Below, piece after piece: positions 16,080-24,345 of a DNA stretch of 64,000 nucleotides (its first letter is position 1; every line of letters begins with the position of its first letter). The notes below the pieces were generated by a model. It worked only from the letters and a program-made list of their open reading frames with translations. It had not been told where the DNA came from and ran no database searches. Origin of the DNA: an uncultured Prevotellaceae bacterium (GTDB lineage Bacteria > Bacteroidota > Bacteroidia > Bacteroidales > Bacteroidaceae); NCBI GenBank assembly GCA_900316355.1, contig ONCQ01000028.1:1-64000 (forward strand), written 5' to 3'. The position numbers were made by a program, and so were the translations under genes.

Positions 16080-17102
16080 TTATCTCAGATTCTTGGCTTT
16101 CCACTTCTCATACGGCTCAAACAGTGCCGCAGGGCTGTTGCTATACCAGCTGTATCCGTTGCGGCGTTCGTAGCTGATGTCCTGTAGGCTACGCCGAGGC
16201 TGTCCGTCGCGGTCGCAGAAGAACGGCAGGCCCTCCTGCAGGTCGTAGAAGCGTGCCCACAGCGGATGGTCGGCTTCCAGCCGGTGGGCTGCAAACCATT
16301 TCATGGCACCGTTGACAGCACGGACGATGCGCTCGTCGGGTGCTGGGAGCTGCATCAGGAATGCGACAATGGTGGCACTCTCATGGGAGACGAACGAAGG
16401 CAACTCATAGGCACGTGCCTTTGCGGGTTGCAGCGTCTCGTGGTCGTGTTGCTGACACCAGACGGTGGGCTCGCCATCCACAACAATCTGCGTGCGCAGG
16501 ATACATTCGATGCCTTTGTTGAAGGCTTGCTCGCAGCGCTGCCGCAGCGCTTCATCCACTAATGTTGTATCATAGGGGGATGCCTGTTGCAGCACATCCC
16601 TCAGGAGCTTCATCACGTTCATCATCGCATCATCATTGTAGGTGATATGCACCTGATAGCCTTTGTTCTGCGGCCAGAACTGCGGCCATCCGCCATTGTC
16701 GTATTGCCCGCTGAGCAGGTACTCCACCGCTTGGCAGAATGCGGCTTTGTAGCGCTCGTCCCGTGTCTGCTGGAAGAGACGTGCCAGGAATGCCATCTGC
16801 ATGATGGTCGCGTGGTTGTCGATGGTCGAGTCATCCTGACGCGACTTGCTGACCTGCACGGCCTCGGCCTCCTCGTCCGTCAACGGCTTCACCATGTTGA
16901 TATTCTTCGGCCAACCGCCCGTGACACGCTGAAAGAGCAACAGCTGGTCGCCTATCCGGCGAGCCTCATCGGTCTTGAAGAAAAGGCTGTCGCGCGTGCG
17001 CAGGATATCCCTCTGCGCCCTCCCCCCCATAGGCCACGCAAGCAGGATGACCAGTAAAGAGGTGACAATCTTATTGAGTTCCGTTTGTTTATTCGTAGCC
17101 AT
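16080..17102 (-). CDS. PL10 family pectate lyase
   Basis: Cleaves polygalacturonate by beta-elimination. It has 340 residues with an N-terminal signal peptide ending near GGRAQ, so it is exported. PL10 landmarks: TGGWPKNINM, STIDNHATIMQM, QYDNGGWPQFWP, the catalytic region RAYELPSFVSHESATI, and the C-terminal RRNGYSWYSNSP. The signal peptide contains a Met-Gly-Gly encoded by a CCTCCCCCCCATAGG palindromic fragment. The only plausible start, ATG 17102, overlaps the 3' end of the upstream lipoprotein gene by 14 bp, so the two are likely coupled. The product would feed the GH105 enzyme of the same locus. Confidence 0.88.
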   Translation of the reverse strand: MATNKQTELNKIVTSLLVILLAWPMGGRAQRDILRTRDSLFFKTDEARRIGDQLLLFQRVTGGWPKNINMVKPLTDEEAEAVQVSKSRQDDSTIDNHATIMQMAFLARLFQQTRDERYKAAFCQAVEYLLSGQYDNGGWPQFWPQNKGYQVHITYNDDAMMNVMKLLRDVLQQASPYDTTLVDEALRQRCEQAFNKGIECILRTQIVVDGEPTVWCQQHDHETLQPAKARAYELPSFVSHESATIVAFLMQLPAPDERIVRAVNGAMKWFAAHRLEADHPLWARFYDLQEGLPFFCDRDGQPRRSLQDISYERRNGYSWYSNSPAALFEPYEKWKAKNLR

Positions 17103-17928
17103 AGACTAAGCCGTATTTCTTGTGGAGGAGGCGGAGGGAGCCGTCGGACTTCATCTGGCGGATAACGTTGTTGACCAGTTGCAGGAGGTCTTCCTGGCCC
17201 TTCTGCATCAGGACGCCGATCTCGCCGTGGTTAAAGGGCTTGTCCAGCAGCGGGGCTGCCAGGCGCGCGTCGGTTTGAACGTAGTAGGGTGCCTCAGTGA
17301 TCTCGGTGATCATCACGTCGGCTGCGCCCTCGGCGACGAGCGTCGGAATCTCCTCGTTCTTCTGGTGGACGATGATGGTGGCATTGGTGAGGTTCTCGTT
17401 GGCGAACTTCTCGTTCAGCCCTCCCGGATTCACCATCACGCGTACTTCCGGTTTGTTGAGGTCTGCCAGCGACTGGTAGCGCTCGGCCTCCGACGCTCGG
17501 CAAAGGATGGTCTTGCCGTTCACGAGATAGCCCTCGCTCATGAGCATCGTTTCCTTGCGGGCATCGGTGATGGTGATGCCCCCGCTGGCGAGGTCGAAGA
17601 GCTGAGGCTCTGCCAGCACATCGTCCGTCAGCGTAGGCCAGGACGTTGGCACGAACTGTACCTTCACGCCCAACCGCTTGGCAATCTCACCGGTCATCTC
17701 GATGCCGAAGCCCCAATAGGTGCCGTTCTCCTCACGGAAGGACAGCGGACGGTAGTCGCCCGTGGTGCCCGACAGCAGCATGCCACGCTGCTTAATCTCT
17801 GCCACCTTGCCGATATCACTCTGCTCGGTGGACGCGGACTTGTCTTTAGCGCACGATGCCACGCCGACCGTTCCGCAAACGGCCAGCGCAGCAATCAGGA
17901 GCCAGGTCTTAGTGATTCTAAACATCAC
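17089..17928 (-). CDS. Periplasmic solute-binding-like lipoprotein resembling cyclohexadienyl dehydratase (PheC)
   Basis: 279 residues with a lipoprotein signal (VGVASC lipobox). It has the type-3 extracellular solute-binding fold (LSGTTGDYRPLSFREENGTY, FGIEMTGEIAKRLGV). Several stretches resemble periplasmic PheC more than transport binding proteins: VPTSWPTLTDDV, ASGGITITDARK, RYQSLADLNKP and VMVNPGGLNEKF. It could make phenylpyruvate from prephenate in the periplasm, or bind an amino acid. No permease or ATPase gene is adjacent, which favours an enzyme or stand-alone role. It sits first in a two-gene transcript with the pectate lyase and has a promoter at 18016. Confidence 0.7.
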   Translation of the reverse strand: MMFRITKTWLLIAALAVCGTVGVASCAKDKSASTEQSDIGKVAEIKQRGMLLSGTTGDYRPLSFREENGTYWGFGIEMTGEIAKRLGVKVQFVPTSWPTLTDDVLAEPQLFDLASGGITITDARKETMLMSEGYLVNGKTILCRASEAERYQSLADLNKPEVRVMVNPGGLNEKFANENLTNATIIVHQKNEEIPTLVAEGAADVMITEITEAPYYVQTDARLAAPLLDKPFNHGEIGVLMQKGQEDLLQLVNNVIRQMKSDGSLRLLHKKYGLVYGYE

Positions 17929-18015
17929 GATCTTTCAAATGTTATTCGGCAGACGAGGCCGCCTTCGTTTTCTTGGGAATGCGTATCATGTCCCTTTTCT
18001 ATGTATTATCGCCGA

Positions 18016-18048
18016 CAAAGCTACACATTATTTCTATACGCACGCAAA
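18016..18048 (-). promoter_or_regulatory. Promoter of the PheC-like gene
   Basis: Minus-strand TTTTG around 18045-18048, ~21 bp, then TAGCTTTG (18016-18023). It fits the Bacteroidota consensus and is part of the duplicated module. Confidence 0.65.
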
Positions 18049-18073
18049 AAAGCAGGCGAATCTCATCGCCTGC
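18046..18073 (-). terminator. Terminator of the 1456-residue surface protein gene
   Basis: On the minus strand GCAGGCGA and TCGCCTGC form an 8-bp perfect stem with a 6-nt loop followed by TTTTTT. It lies 33 bp after the stop codon. Confidence 0.85.
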
Positions 18074-18105
18074 CCACAAATTAAATATTTCTTAACAAAA
18101 AACAG

Positions 18106-21100
18106 CTATTTGCCTTTTATCACTCGCTTCTTGCCACGTTGCACATAGATGCCTTTTTGGATGGGTAGTGCTGGACGCCCCTGCAAGTCATAAAGAGGCT
18201 CATTATCCGAAGTCGGAGACATGTCTGAATCCTGAATGCCCACGGGGGTCTCGGGCTTGGGCCACTCACGGTCTATTTCCTTCTTCTCCGCATTGCCTGC
18301 GGAATCCACAGCCAGCACACAGTAGCCATAGTCGATGTCCTCATACACGCGGAAGTCGAAGTGTGGCTCAGTGACGCGTTCGCCTACTTTCACCCACATC
18401 GCATCCTTGCCATATTGGGCATAAACATCATAGTACCAGATGCCCGAGAGATTATCTTCCGCTGTCACGTGCAGACGTGCGATGGTGTCATTCTCCATTG
18501 TCACATCGGTGATGACGCTTGTCGGAGCCACAGCATCTACTGTGTTCACCCAAGCCGGAGTCATGATAGGCTTCTCGTAATCGAAGACGATGCCCGCGCG
18601 GTTCTTGACCTCCGTTCCGTCGGCCTTGTTGGGTTTCATGCCCACCTCGAACATCACTTCACCGATGCCCGACGTGCCGTTGTAGTTCACGGGCAGGATA
18701 CCTTGCATCAGGTCATCAGTAGGCTCCATCGTCATCGGGTCAAGAGAGGTGAACGTCCACGTGGCGATTCCCGTCTGCGGACTATACTCGCCCTCCACTT
18801 GTGCGATGACATTGATTTCGGGTCGCATGTCGATGGTCTTGACGAACGTTGTCCGTCCGTTCTTGGTGGCAATGTCTTTCTCCTCTAAGAAGACTTCATG
18901 TTCACCAATCCTAACGCCCGTGGGTGCAAATACACTTCGGTCGAAGTATCGGCTGTCCAGAGTATCACGAATCACAATGGTATGTGCCGAAGCCGTTGCA
19001 AATGTAGCATCATTCTCAAACTCGATGGTGTAGTTCACCCTCGCCACAGAGTCTGCCATGAATTTGCTGCCTGCCTCGGACAGATAACCATAGATGTCGT
19101 TGGGGTCGTAGGAGATGACAGGAGTGGAGGAGCCGCCATCTGGATCTGGAGGGCAATGTGATTTAGCATAATTCCATTTCTTAGTACATTCTGAGTTTTC
19201 CCTTATCGCACTAATTCCATTCTTTGCTGCATCTATCAATTCTGACAATTGTTTTTTATAATCATCAATTTCGCGTAAAAGATTTCCTATTTCTTGACTT
19301 AATTCTTGCTGTTCTTTATAATGCTGGGATGCTTCTTCTGCAAATTTACTTGCTTTTATCGAGGCCTCATCCGCAGCACCTTGCCAGATACGATAATTGT
19401 CATAATCTCCATTTTTCCAAAAATCATTAGCACGCTTTTGGCAAATAGCAGCATTAGTTTTTGCTTCATCAGCTGCAACACTGGCTTTACCATATGCAGC
19501 CCATGCTGCAGACCTGGCTTTTTTTACTGCATTGAGCTTTACTACTAATTTTTCAATTGCCTTTCCAATAGCTCCAGATACGCAACCTATCAAACCACTT
19601 ACACCTCTTTCAATAAGTGATTTTCTCTTATTGGCATCTTTCGCTAAAGAATCATAAAAATCCAATTCTTTAGTCCCAAGAGAATGCCCGTCAGCACAAG
19701 CTATCTCAAAAGTTGTGAATGTGCCCAAATCTACAAGACCAGATGCACACCCCGCAACAGGAATCATTCCTATGACATTGGCCCAAATGTTTACTTTGCA
19801 TTCCCATGCTTCTTTCTCGCAACACCAATCATGTTTATTCGATTTAGTTCGTCTAGCCAAATATGTATTTGTAGAGGTGTGTACAGTCATCCAGTCAGAA
19901 GGAATTCTCGCTTTTAAGGTTACTGTTGATTGAGCCTCAATTATTACACTAAATTTTACTTTACCATACGGAGGTACAGTTATTAATTGATCTGTATATC
20001 CATATTCACCATAGGTAGAATCATTTATTACCCAAAAAGAAGATTTGTCATTAAGACTACCAATAAGATCGTTTACATATGATAATGTTTCATCACCAAT
20101 TGAATCTATTTCCGCAATATCTATAAACGTTTTACCTAAAGAGTTTCCAATCTCATCTTTAATCGTTACAGATTGTACGTTATCAAATGAATTGCCTGAT
20201 TTCAGATAAATCTCCATAGGAATATTATACGCAGTAGCATTCCCTTTGTTTGTGACGGTAATAGTATAAGTGGTAGAAGTTCCACGAAGGAAAGATGATG
20301 GATAATTGACATCTAAAATTAAATCAATCCATTTTGCTTCTTCAATAGTGAGAATATTCAAGAATGATTTATCCTCCGTTGCGAAATGGAATACCGCATC
20401 ATACTTCCCAATGATAGCATTTGTAAAGTTAAATGTTACACTTGATTCCGCATCACTTGTATGACATATTGCAGCATGTTTGACTGTATCTCCTTGTGCA
20501 TTATATAAGTCTACAGCATACAGGTCACGGAAGCCATTACCTTTGAAGGTAATCGTGCTGCAACCGCCGTTACCCACCGTGTGGACATCCCAGTCAACCA
20601 CATCATACTTGTCCATGTGCATGTAGTCGAGCGTCATCGTGTTCTGCGAGCCCGTCACGTCATGCACAGCCACGTAGTATGTGCCATCCTCCCACGTGTG
20701 GATGCCAGTCCACTTCACCGATTCCGACTCCGAAGTCTTGAACACCTCCTTGCCGCTTGGGGCAAACACCTGTAAGGTAGCTGCCTGACTCAACTTGAAT
20801 GCTGCCGTGTCACCAGGCGCAGCCTGCATGGTGTACCACCGAATAACATTATCTCCTACTTTATTAAACGTCTGTTTAGGCTGCAACTCTCCCACAGGTT
20901 CCACCTTGTGGCTTAAAGCATAATCAATAAATTGGTCATCTGCATCAACCCATCGCCCGCTATTATCATAGAAACGGAAGTGGATATCATTCTTGGCATA
21001 TATCATCGGTTTTCCGTCTTTCGCTTCGAAGTGGAACAGCGAACTGCGCAGCGGCTGACTTTCTACGGGCAATAAACTGATGAGCTGTAACGGGTCTGTA

Positions 21101-22476
21101 ACCTTTTCTTGTTTAACCGTATGCGCCATGTCGTCTTTGTCATTCAGCCAGTATTGGTACATCTTGATGGAGTTGCCGCCAACAGGTTGTTTGACGAAGT
21201 ACTGTGACTTTAAGGTTGTCTGGTCACCCTTGCCATTGGTCAGGATATAGGCAATCTTGTGCAGACCATCTGACAGTGCAGCCACATCAAGGTCGCAATG
21301 GAAAACACCTTCATGCACGCCGCCTTCTACGGTCTTATACGGTTGCCCATCAATAGAGAACACACAGGAGAGTGCTTCCAACTCTGAATCCATAGCGTTA
21401 CGCAGGAAGAAGGCCTCGCGTATCGACGTGGTTCCTCCTTTGCCCATCATGGCACGAAGTTGCAACTTGTGAAAACCTATCGGCAGTTCGCTCACATCAA
21501 GCTGCCAAAGAGCGCCTCCGTTGGTGGTTTGCAACGTCTCTTGCTTAAATACTTTCCCGTCTATAGAGCAGATACATATCAGGGAGTCCTGTTCTGCTTC
21601 CGTTGCTGCGCGCAGGAAGAAGGCCTCGCGTATCGACGTTGAAGCTCCATTCTCCATCACGGCACGAAACTGTATCTTGTGAAAACCTATCGGAAGTTCA
21701 CTGACGTCTAACTGCCAAATCGCAGATCCGTTTGTAGCCTCCATCGTTTCTTGCTTAAACACCTTTCCGTCTATTGAGCACAAACAAGTCATGGCATTTA
21801 AATCCGACGGCATTACGCTACGCAGAAAGAAGGCCTCACGATTCGTTGTTGAAGCCCCGTTCTCCATGATAGCTCTGACCTGAAGCTTATGAAAGCCGAT
21901 AGGCAAATCACTCACATCAAGAATCCATTTGGCCGCACCGTGCTCTGCCGATAAACGTTCCTGTTTGAAGGTCGAGCCATCGACATAGCACATAAAAGTC
22001 AGTTGACCCACGGCTTGGTCGCTCTGCAACTTATAGAAACTGCGCGTCTCTATTTGTGAGTAGAGTCCATCGGCACGCAAAACTTGATAATGAAGGGCAT
22101 GAAAGCCTTGCGGAAGTTCCGTCACATCGAAAGTCATGGTGCCTTGTATGTCACGTTCCACTTCCCTTACTTGTGTTTCGTTGTCAAACCAATAATACCC
22201 GTTTGTAAGGGGACCTCCCTCACGAGAAAGGAAGAAGCATCGAGTGACAGGCGAACTGCTCACACCCTTCTCATCAGTAACCTGAAGATGAATGGTATGG
22301 AAACTTTCCGTCAGACGGCTCAAATCTACCTCCATGCGCCAAGCATCAGAAGTAGTGCTGCCTTTTTCTACTGTGGTTATATCACCATCGAACCAGTAGT
22401 GATACTCATATTGAGTCTGGCCACGAGCCGAAAAGTGAATACACAGCAACAGCAACAGTATGATTATCTTACGCAT
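18106..22476 (-). CDS. Large repeat-containing surface protein with sorting-type tail
   Basis: 1456 residues with signal peptide MRKIIILLLLLCIHFSARG. Residues ~35-420 hold tandem ~70-residue modules (QLDVSELPIGFHKLQ, then IREAFFLR, then CSIDGKVFKQET), with three units nearly identical in DNA at a 210-bp period. The middle includes a coiled-coil-like Ala/Glu-rich stretch (residues ~1000-1100) after a hydrophobic Gly-rich segment (VIGMIPVAGCASG). Then comes a SYDPNDIYGY domain seen in large Bacteroidota surface proteins, and a tail with YDLQGRPALP and GIYVQRGKK, typical of Prevotella secreted proteins. The centre (~19.15-20.5 kb) is visibly more AT-rich than the ends, suggesting a mosaic gene. 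Function is unknown; adhesion is a guess. Confidence 0.7.
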   Translation of the reverse strand: MRKIIILLLLLCIHFSARGQTQYEYHYWFDGDITTVEKGSTTSDAWRMEVDLSRLTESFHTIHLQVTDEKGVSSSPVTRCFFLSREGGPLTNGYYWFDNETQVREVERDIQGTMTFDVTELPQGFHALHYQVLRADGLYSQIETRSFYKLQSDQAVGQLTFMCYVDGSTFKQERLSAEHGAAKWILDVSDLPIGFHKLQVRAIMENGASTTNREAFFLRSVMPSDLNAMTCLCSIDGKVFKQETMEATNGSAIWQLDVSELPIGFHKIQFRAVMENGASTSIREAFFLRAATEAEQDSLICICSIDGKVFKQETLQTTNGGALWQLDVSELPIGFHKLQLRAMMGKGGTTSIREAFFLRNAMDSELEALSCVFSIDGQPYKTVEGGVHEGVFHCDLDVAALSDGLHKIAYILTNGKGDQTTLKSQYFVKQPVGGNSIKMYQYWLNDKDDMAHTVKQEKVTDPLQLISLLPVESQPLRSSLFHFEAKDGKPMIYAKNDIHFRFYDNSGRWVDADDQFIDYALSHKVEPVGELQPKQTFNKVGDNVIRWYTMQAAPGDTAAFKLSQAATLQVFAPSGKEVFKTSESESVKWTGIHTWEDGTYYVAVHDVTGSQNTMTLDYMHMDKYDVVDWDVHTVGNGGCSTITFKGNGFRDLYAVDLYNAQGDTVKHAAICHTSDAESSVTFNFTNAIIGKYDAVFHFATEDKSFLNILTIEEAKWIDLILDVNYPSSFLRGTSTTYTITVTNKGNATAYNIPMEIYLKSGNSFDNVQSVTIKDEIGNSLGKTFIDIAEIDSIGDETLSYVNDLIGSLNDKSSFWVINDSTYGEYGYTDQLITVPPYGKVKFSVIIEAQSTVTLKARIPSDWMTVHTSTNTYLARRTKSNKHDWCCEKEAWECKVNIWANVIGMIPVAGCASGLVDLGTFTTFEIACADGHSLGTKELDFYDSLAKDANKRKSLIERGVSGLIGCVSGAIGKAIEKLVVKLNAVKKARSAAWAAYGKASVAADEAKTNAAICQKRANDFWKNGDYDNYRIWQGAADEASIKASKFAEEASQHYKEQQELSQEIGNLLREIDDYKKQLSELIDAAKNGISAIRENSECTKKWNYAKSHCPPDPDGGSSTPVISYDPNDIYGYLSEAGSKFMADSVARVNYTIEFENDATFATASAHTIVIRDTLDSRYFDRSVFAPTGVRIGEHEVFLEEKDIATKNGRTTFVKTIDMRPEINVIAQVEGEYSPQTGIATWTFTSLDPMTMEPTDDLMQGILPVNYNGTSGIGEVMFEVGMKPNKADGTEVKNRAGIVFDYEKPIMTPAWVNTVDAVAPTSVITDVTMENDTIARLHVTAEDNLSGIWYYDVYAQYGKDAMWVKVGERVTEPHFDFRVYEDIDYGYCVLAVDSAGNAEKKEIDREWPKPETPVGIQDSDMSPTSDNEPLYDLQGRPALPIQKGIYVQRGKKRVIKGK

Positions 22477-22500
22477 AGTTGCTTGTTAAAAAAAGAATGG

Positions 22501-23550
22501 TTATTCAGCAGCTTTCACCTCAATATCAACGCTCAGCTTGCCATCGGCTGTTGACTTAGAGGCAACGTTGAACTTCGTGATCTTAGGATTCGTAGGATTG
22601 GGCGTGAAGGGCAGGTTGCCGCCATAGATGCCCAACTCCTTACCATCATCACCAGGATATGTTGTCTTTGCATCTTCTTTCAGTTCAAAGTTTTCTTTAT
22701 CTGTGAATGTTCCATTCCAACTCTTGAACATGTCAGACAGATTGCTAGCTTTATAGAACATATTATTGCCTGATGATCTGAAGTTCTTGAACATATCAAC
22801 TGAAGCTATCCCCAAACTATTATATATCATATTTGAGCTGGGTAAACATCCAGTGGAAGAATTAGCATCAGTACTTAAAATGCAATTCTTATAGATGGCA
22901 TAAAATGAGACGTCACTCGGGCTTTTAGTATTCCAACGAATCACGCAGTTCGTAAACTCAAAGCTATTATTCGTGAAATCTATGCTGCCAACAGTCGGAT
23001 TCATTATCACACTGTTCACGAATGACACAGAATTGCTTCCATTGGAATTATTGAAATCATTTGCAATCTTACAATGGATAAAGGCAAGATTAACCATATA
23101 GCCATACCCGTGAGTGCTACCATAAATGGATGCAAATGAAAAAAATCGTGATTTGACGAATGTTGCATTCTTAAGTTTATTATAGACTGTTACCGCATTA
23201 TTATCGAAATATATACCCTCCACGGTCAGATGCTGTTCCAACGTGTCAGCAACGTTTATATAAAATGCTCCCACTACTACAGAAGGATAGATATTGGCGA
23301 TAGAATCAGTCTGCATGCCTGCTCCGCGAATGGTCAAAGCTTTTGTGATGTCCACCGCTTGGAATGAGCCGGAAGACAAGGTAATGACATCGCCATGTTG
23401 GGCGGCGGCATGTGCCTGCTTCAAAGCTGTAGCACCATAATAGGTGGAAATTTCACCATCATGACTCAAGGTTGCCAATACAGAACTCTGTGCGAAGGTC
23501 ATAGCTGTGTTCACCAGAGCTGCTACTATCGTAAAGAATAACTTTTTCAT
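22501..23550 (-). CDS. Exported protein with beta-helix-like Asn-rich repeats
   Basis: 349 residues from MKKLFFTIVAALVNTAMTFA, a signal peptide, which is why 23550 is taken as the start. The next segment (HGDVITLSSGSFQAVDITKALTI) is typical of right-handed beta-helix proteins. It is followed by short strands rich in Asn, Ser, Phe and Tyr (FINSVIMNP-like, FTNCVIRW, YKNCILS). It lies 24 bp upstream of the large surface protein on the same strand and is probably co-transcribed with it. Base composition of its middle is AT-rich. Function is unknown; a polysaccharide or surface role is possible. Confidence 0.65.
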   Translation of the reverse strand: MKKLFFTIVAALVNTAMTFAQSSVLATLSHDGEISTYYGATALKQAHAAAQHGDVITLSSGSFQAVDITKALTIRGAGMQTDSIANIYPSVVVGAFYINVADTLEQHLTVEGIYFDNNAVTVYNKLKNATFVKSRFFSFASIYGSTHGYGYMVNLAFIHCKIANDFNNSNGSNSVSFVNSVIMNPTVGSIDFTNNSFEFTNCVIRWNTKSPSDVSFYAIYKNCILSTDANSSTGCLPSSNMIYNSLGIASVDMFKNFRSSGNNMFYKASNLSDMFKSWNGTFTDKENFELKEDAKTTYPGDDGKELGIYGGNLPFTPNPTNPKITKFNVASKSTADGKLSVDIEVKAAE

Positions 23551-23697
23551 TTGTTCAATTTGTTTATAAGGGTTAATATTAATTTTCCTTCTATTGGAGA
23601 GCCCTTTGCCAATCTGTGCGCACAAGAAAAACGCAGGCATTCTCCATACGCCTATCAGGTCTGGACCAACCTACTAATCACGATGGGAAGGTGGCTA

Positions 23698-23863
23698 TCA
23701 TGTACGGGCTATTAATGCTTGCATTTCTTTCAGCAATGATTCGACCTGTGCAAAATATAGCATGACCTCCTCTTCTGTGGCATTGTACTTTTCATCATAA
23801 TCTCCCGACTGACGGAGCTCGTAGAGACGGGTTATGATTACTCCGGTCTTCTTCGTTCAGCAT
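23698..23863 (-). pseudogene. Internally deleted HEPN-domain gene (toxin partner of the MNT gene)
   Basis: On the minus strand an ATG at 23863 overlaps the end of the MNT gene (ATGCTGA) and encodes MLNEEDR, the usual HEPN start. A different frame then encodes the typical HEPN C-terminus: ITRLYELRQSGDYDEKYN, then a Glu-rich helix ending MQALIART and a stop at 23698. About 60-80 codons of the middle, including any R-x4-6-H catalytic motif, are missing at a frame-breaking junction near 23843-23846. The remaining gene cannot make a working HEPN protein. Confidence 0.7.
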
Positions 23864-24174
23864 AGTCTTAGGCTTTCTCGTTCAACATTCTCCCTGAAGA
23901 TGGGGCTACTTTTTGTTTTCCAGTCATTCTCCGTGTAAACAGTGGGATGAATCATGGCATCGACTTTCCAGCCGAGCTCCCAAAATGGGTATGAATAGAG
24001 TTCATATTCAGGGGCAGGAAGACTATCTTTATCCACAAGAACTAAGACGTCCCAATCAGAATCCTCGTGGGCATCTCCACGAGCTCGCGAACCATAGAGG
24101 AATACCTTCGCACCTCTAGGGATTTCAGTGTTGGCCACGTCTCGAATTTCGGAAAGAGCCTTATCCTTGCTCAT
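23857..24174 (-). CDS. MNT-type minimal nucleotidyltransferase (antitoxin-like)
   Basis: 105 residues with the nucleotidyltransferase motif VFLYGSRARGDAHEDSDWDVLV (GS followed by DxD), as in the MntA antitoxins that AMPylate HEPN toxins. It is the normal size for the family and cytosolic. The 3' end overlaps the start of a HEPN gene whose middle is deleted, so the pair is decayed on the toxin side while this gene still looks intact. The promoter is the TAGCTTTG box of the duplicated module at 24221. Confidence 0.85.
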   Translation of the reverse strand: MSKDKALSEIRDVANTEIPRGAKVFLYGSRARGDAHEDSDWDVLVLVDKDSLPAPEYELYSYPFWELGWKVDAMIHPTVYTENDWKTKSSPIFRENVERESLRLC

Positions 24175-24220
24175 CTGGTATGTAACTTTCTCGTACCTAT
24201 ATTTCTATTTATTTCGGGGA

Positions 24221-24228
24221 CAAAGCTA
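24221..24228 (-). promoter_or_regulatory. Promoter -7 box of the MNT gene
   Basis: Minus-strand TAGCTTTG, 47 bp upstream of the MNT ATG. TTTTG in the terminator T-run serves as the likely -33 element. Confidence 0.6.
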
Positions 24229-24250
24229 CACATTATTTCTATACGCACGC

Positions 24251-24279
24251 AAAAAAAGCAGGCGAATCTCATCGCCTGC
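24251..24279 (-). terminator. Terminator of the esterase gene
   Basis: The GCAGGCGA/TCGCCTGC hairpin with TTTTTTT on the minus strand, 67 bp past the esterase stop codon. It is the same hairpin as at 18046. Confidence 0.85.
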
Positions 24280-24345
24280 CCATAAATTAAATATTTCTTA
24301 ACAAAAAAACACCGCACAGACGCATCTCTAATCCTTAATCTTTAA

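Larger units (their letters stand above)
18014..18104 (-). repeat. ~90 bp terminator-promoter module, copy 1
   Basis: From GACAAAGCTACACATTATTT through the GCAGGCGA/TCGCCTGC hairpin to AAATATTTCTTAACAAAA. It is almost identical to 24219-24311, with one A-run length difference and one C/T change. In minus orientation each copy first terminates the gene on its right and then carries a TAGCTTTG promoter box for the gene on its left. Confidence 0.9.
24219..24311 (-). repeat. ~90 bp terminator-promoter module, copy 2
   Basis: Second copy of the module at 18014-18104. The two copies are direct repeats about 6.2 kb apart, flanking both surface protein genes and the MNT/HEPN pair. Confidence 0.9.

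Noticed and set aside
19540..19800. Hydrophobic Gly-rich segment in the large surface protein considered as a polymorphic-toxin pre-domain
   Set aside because: No toxin catalytic motif or immunity gene follows, and the protein continues with ordinary surface domains and a sorting-type tail.
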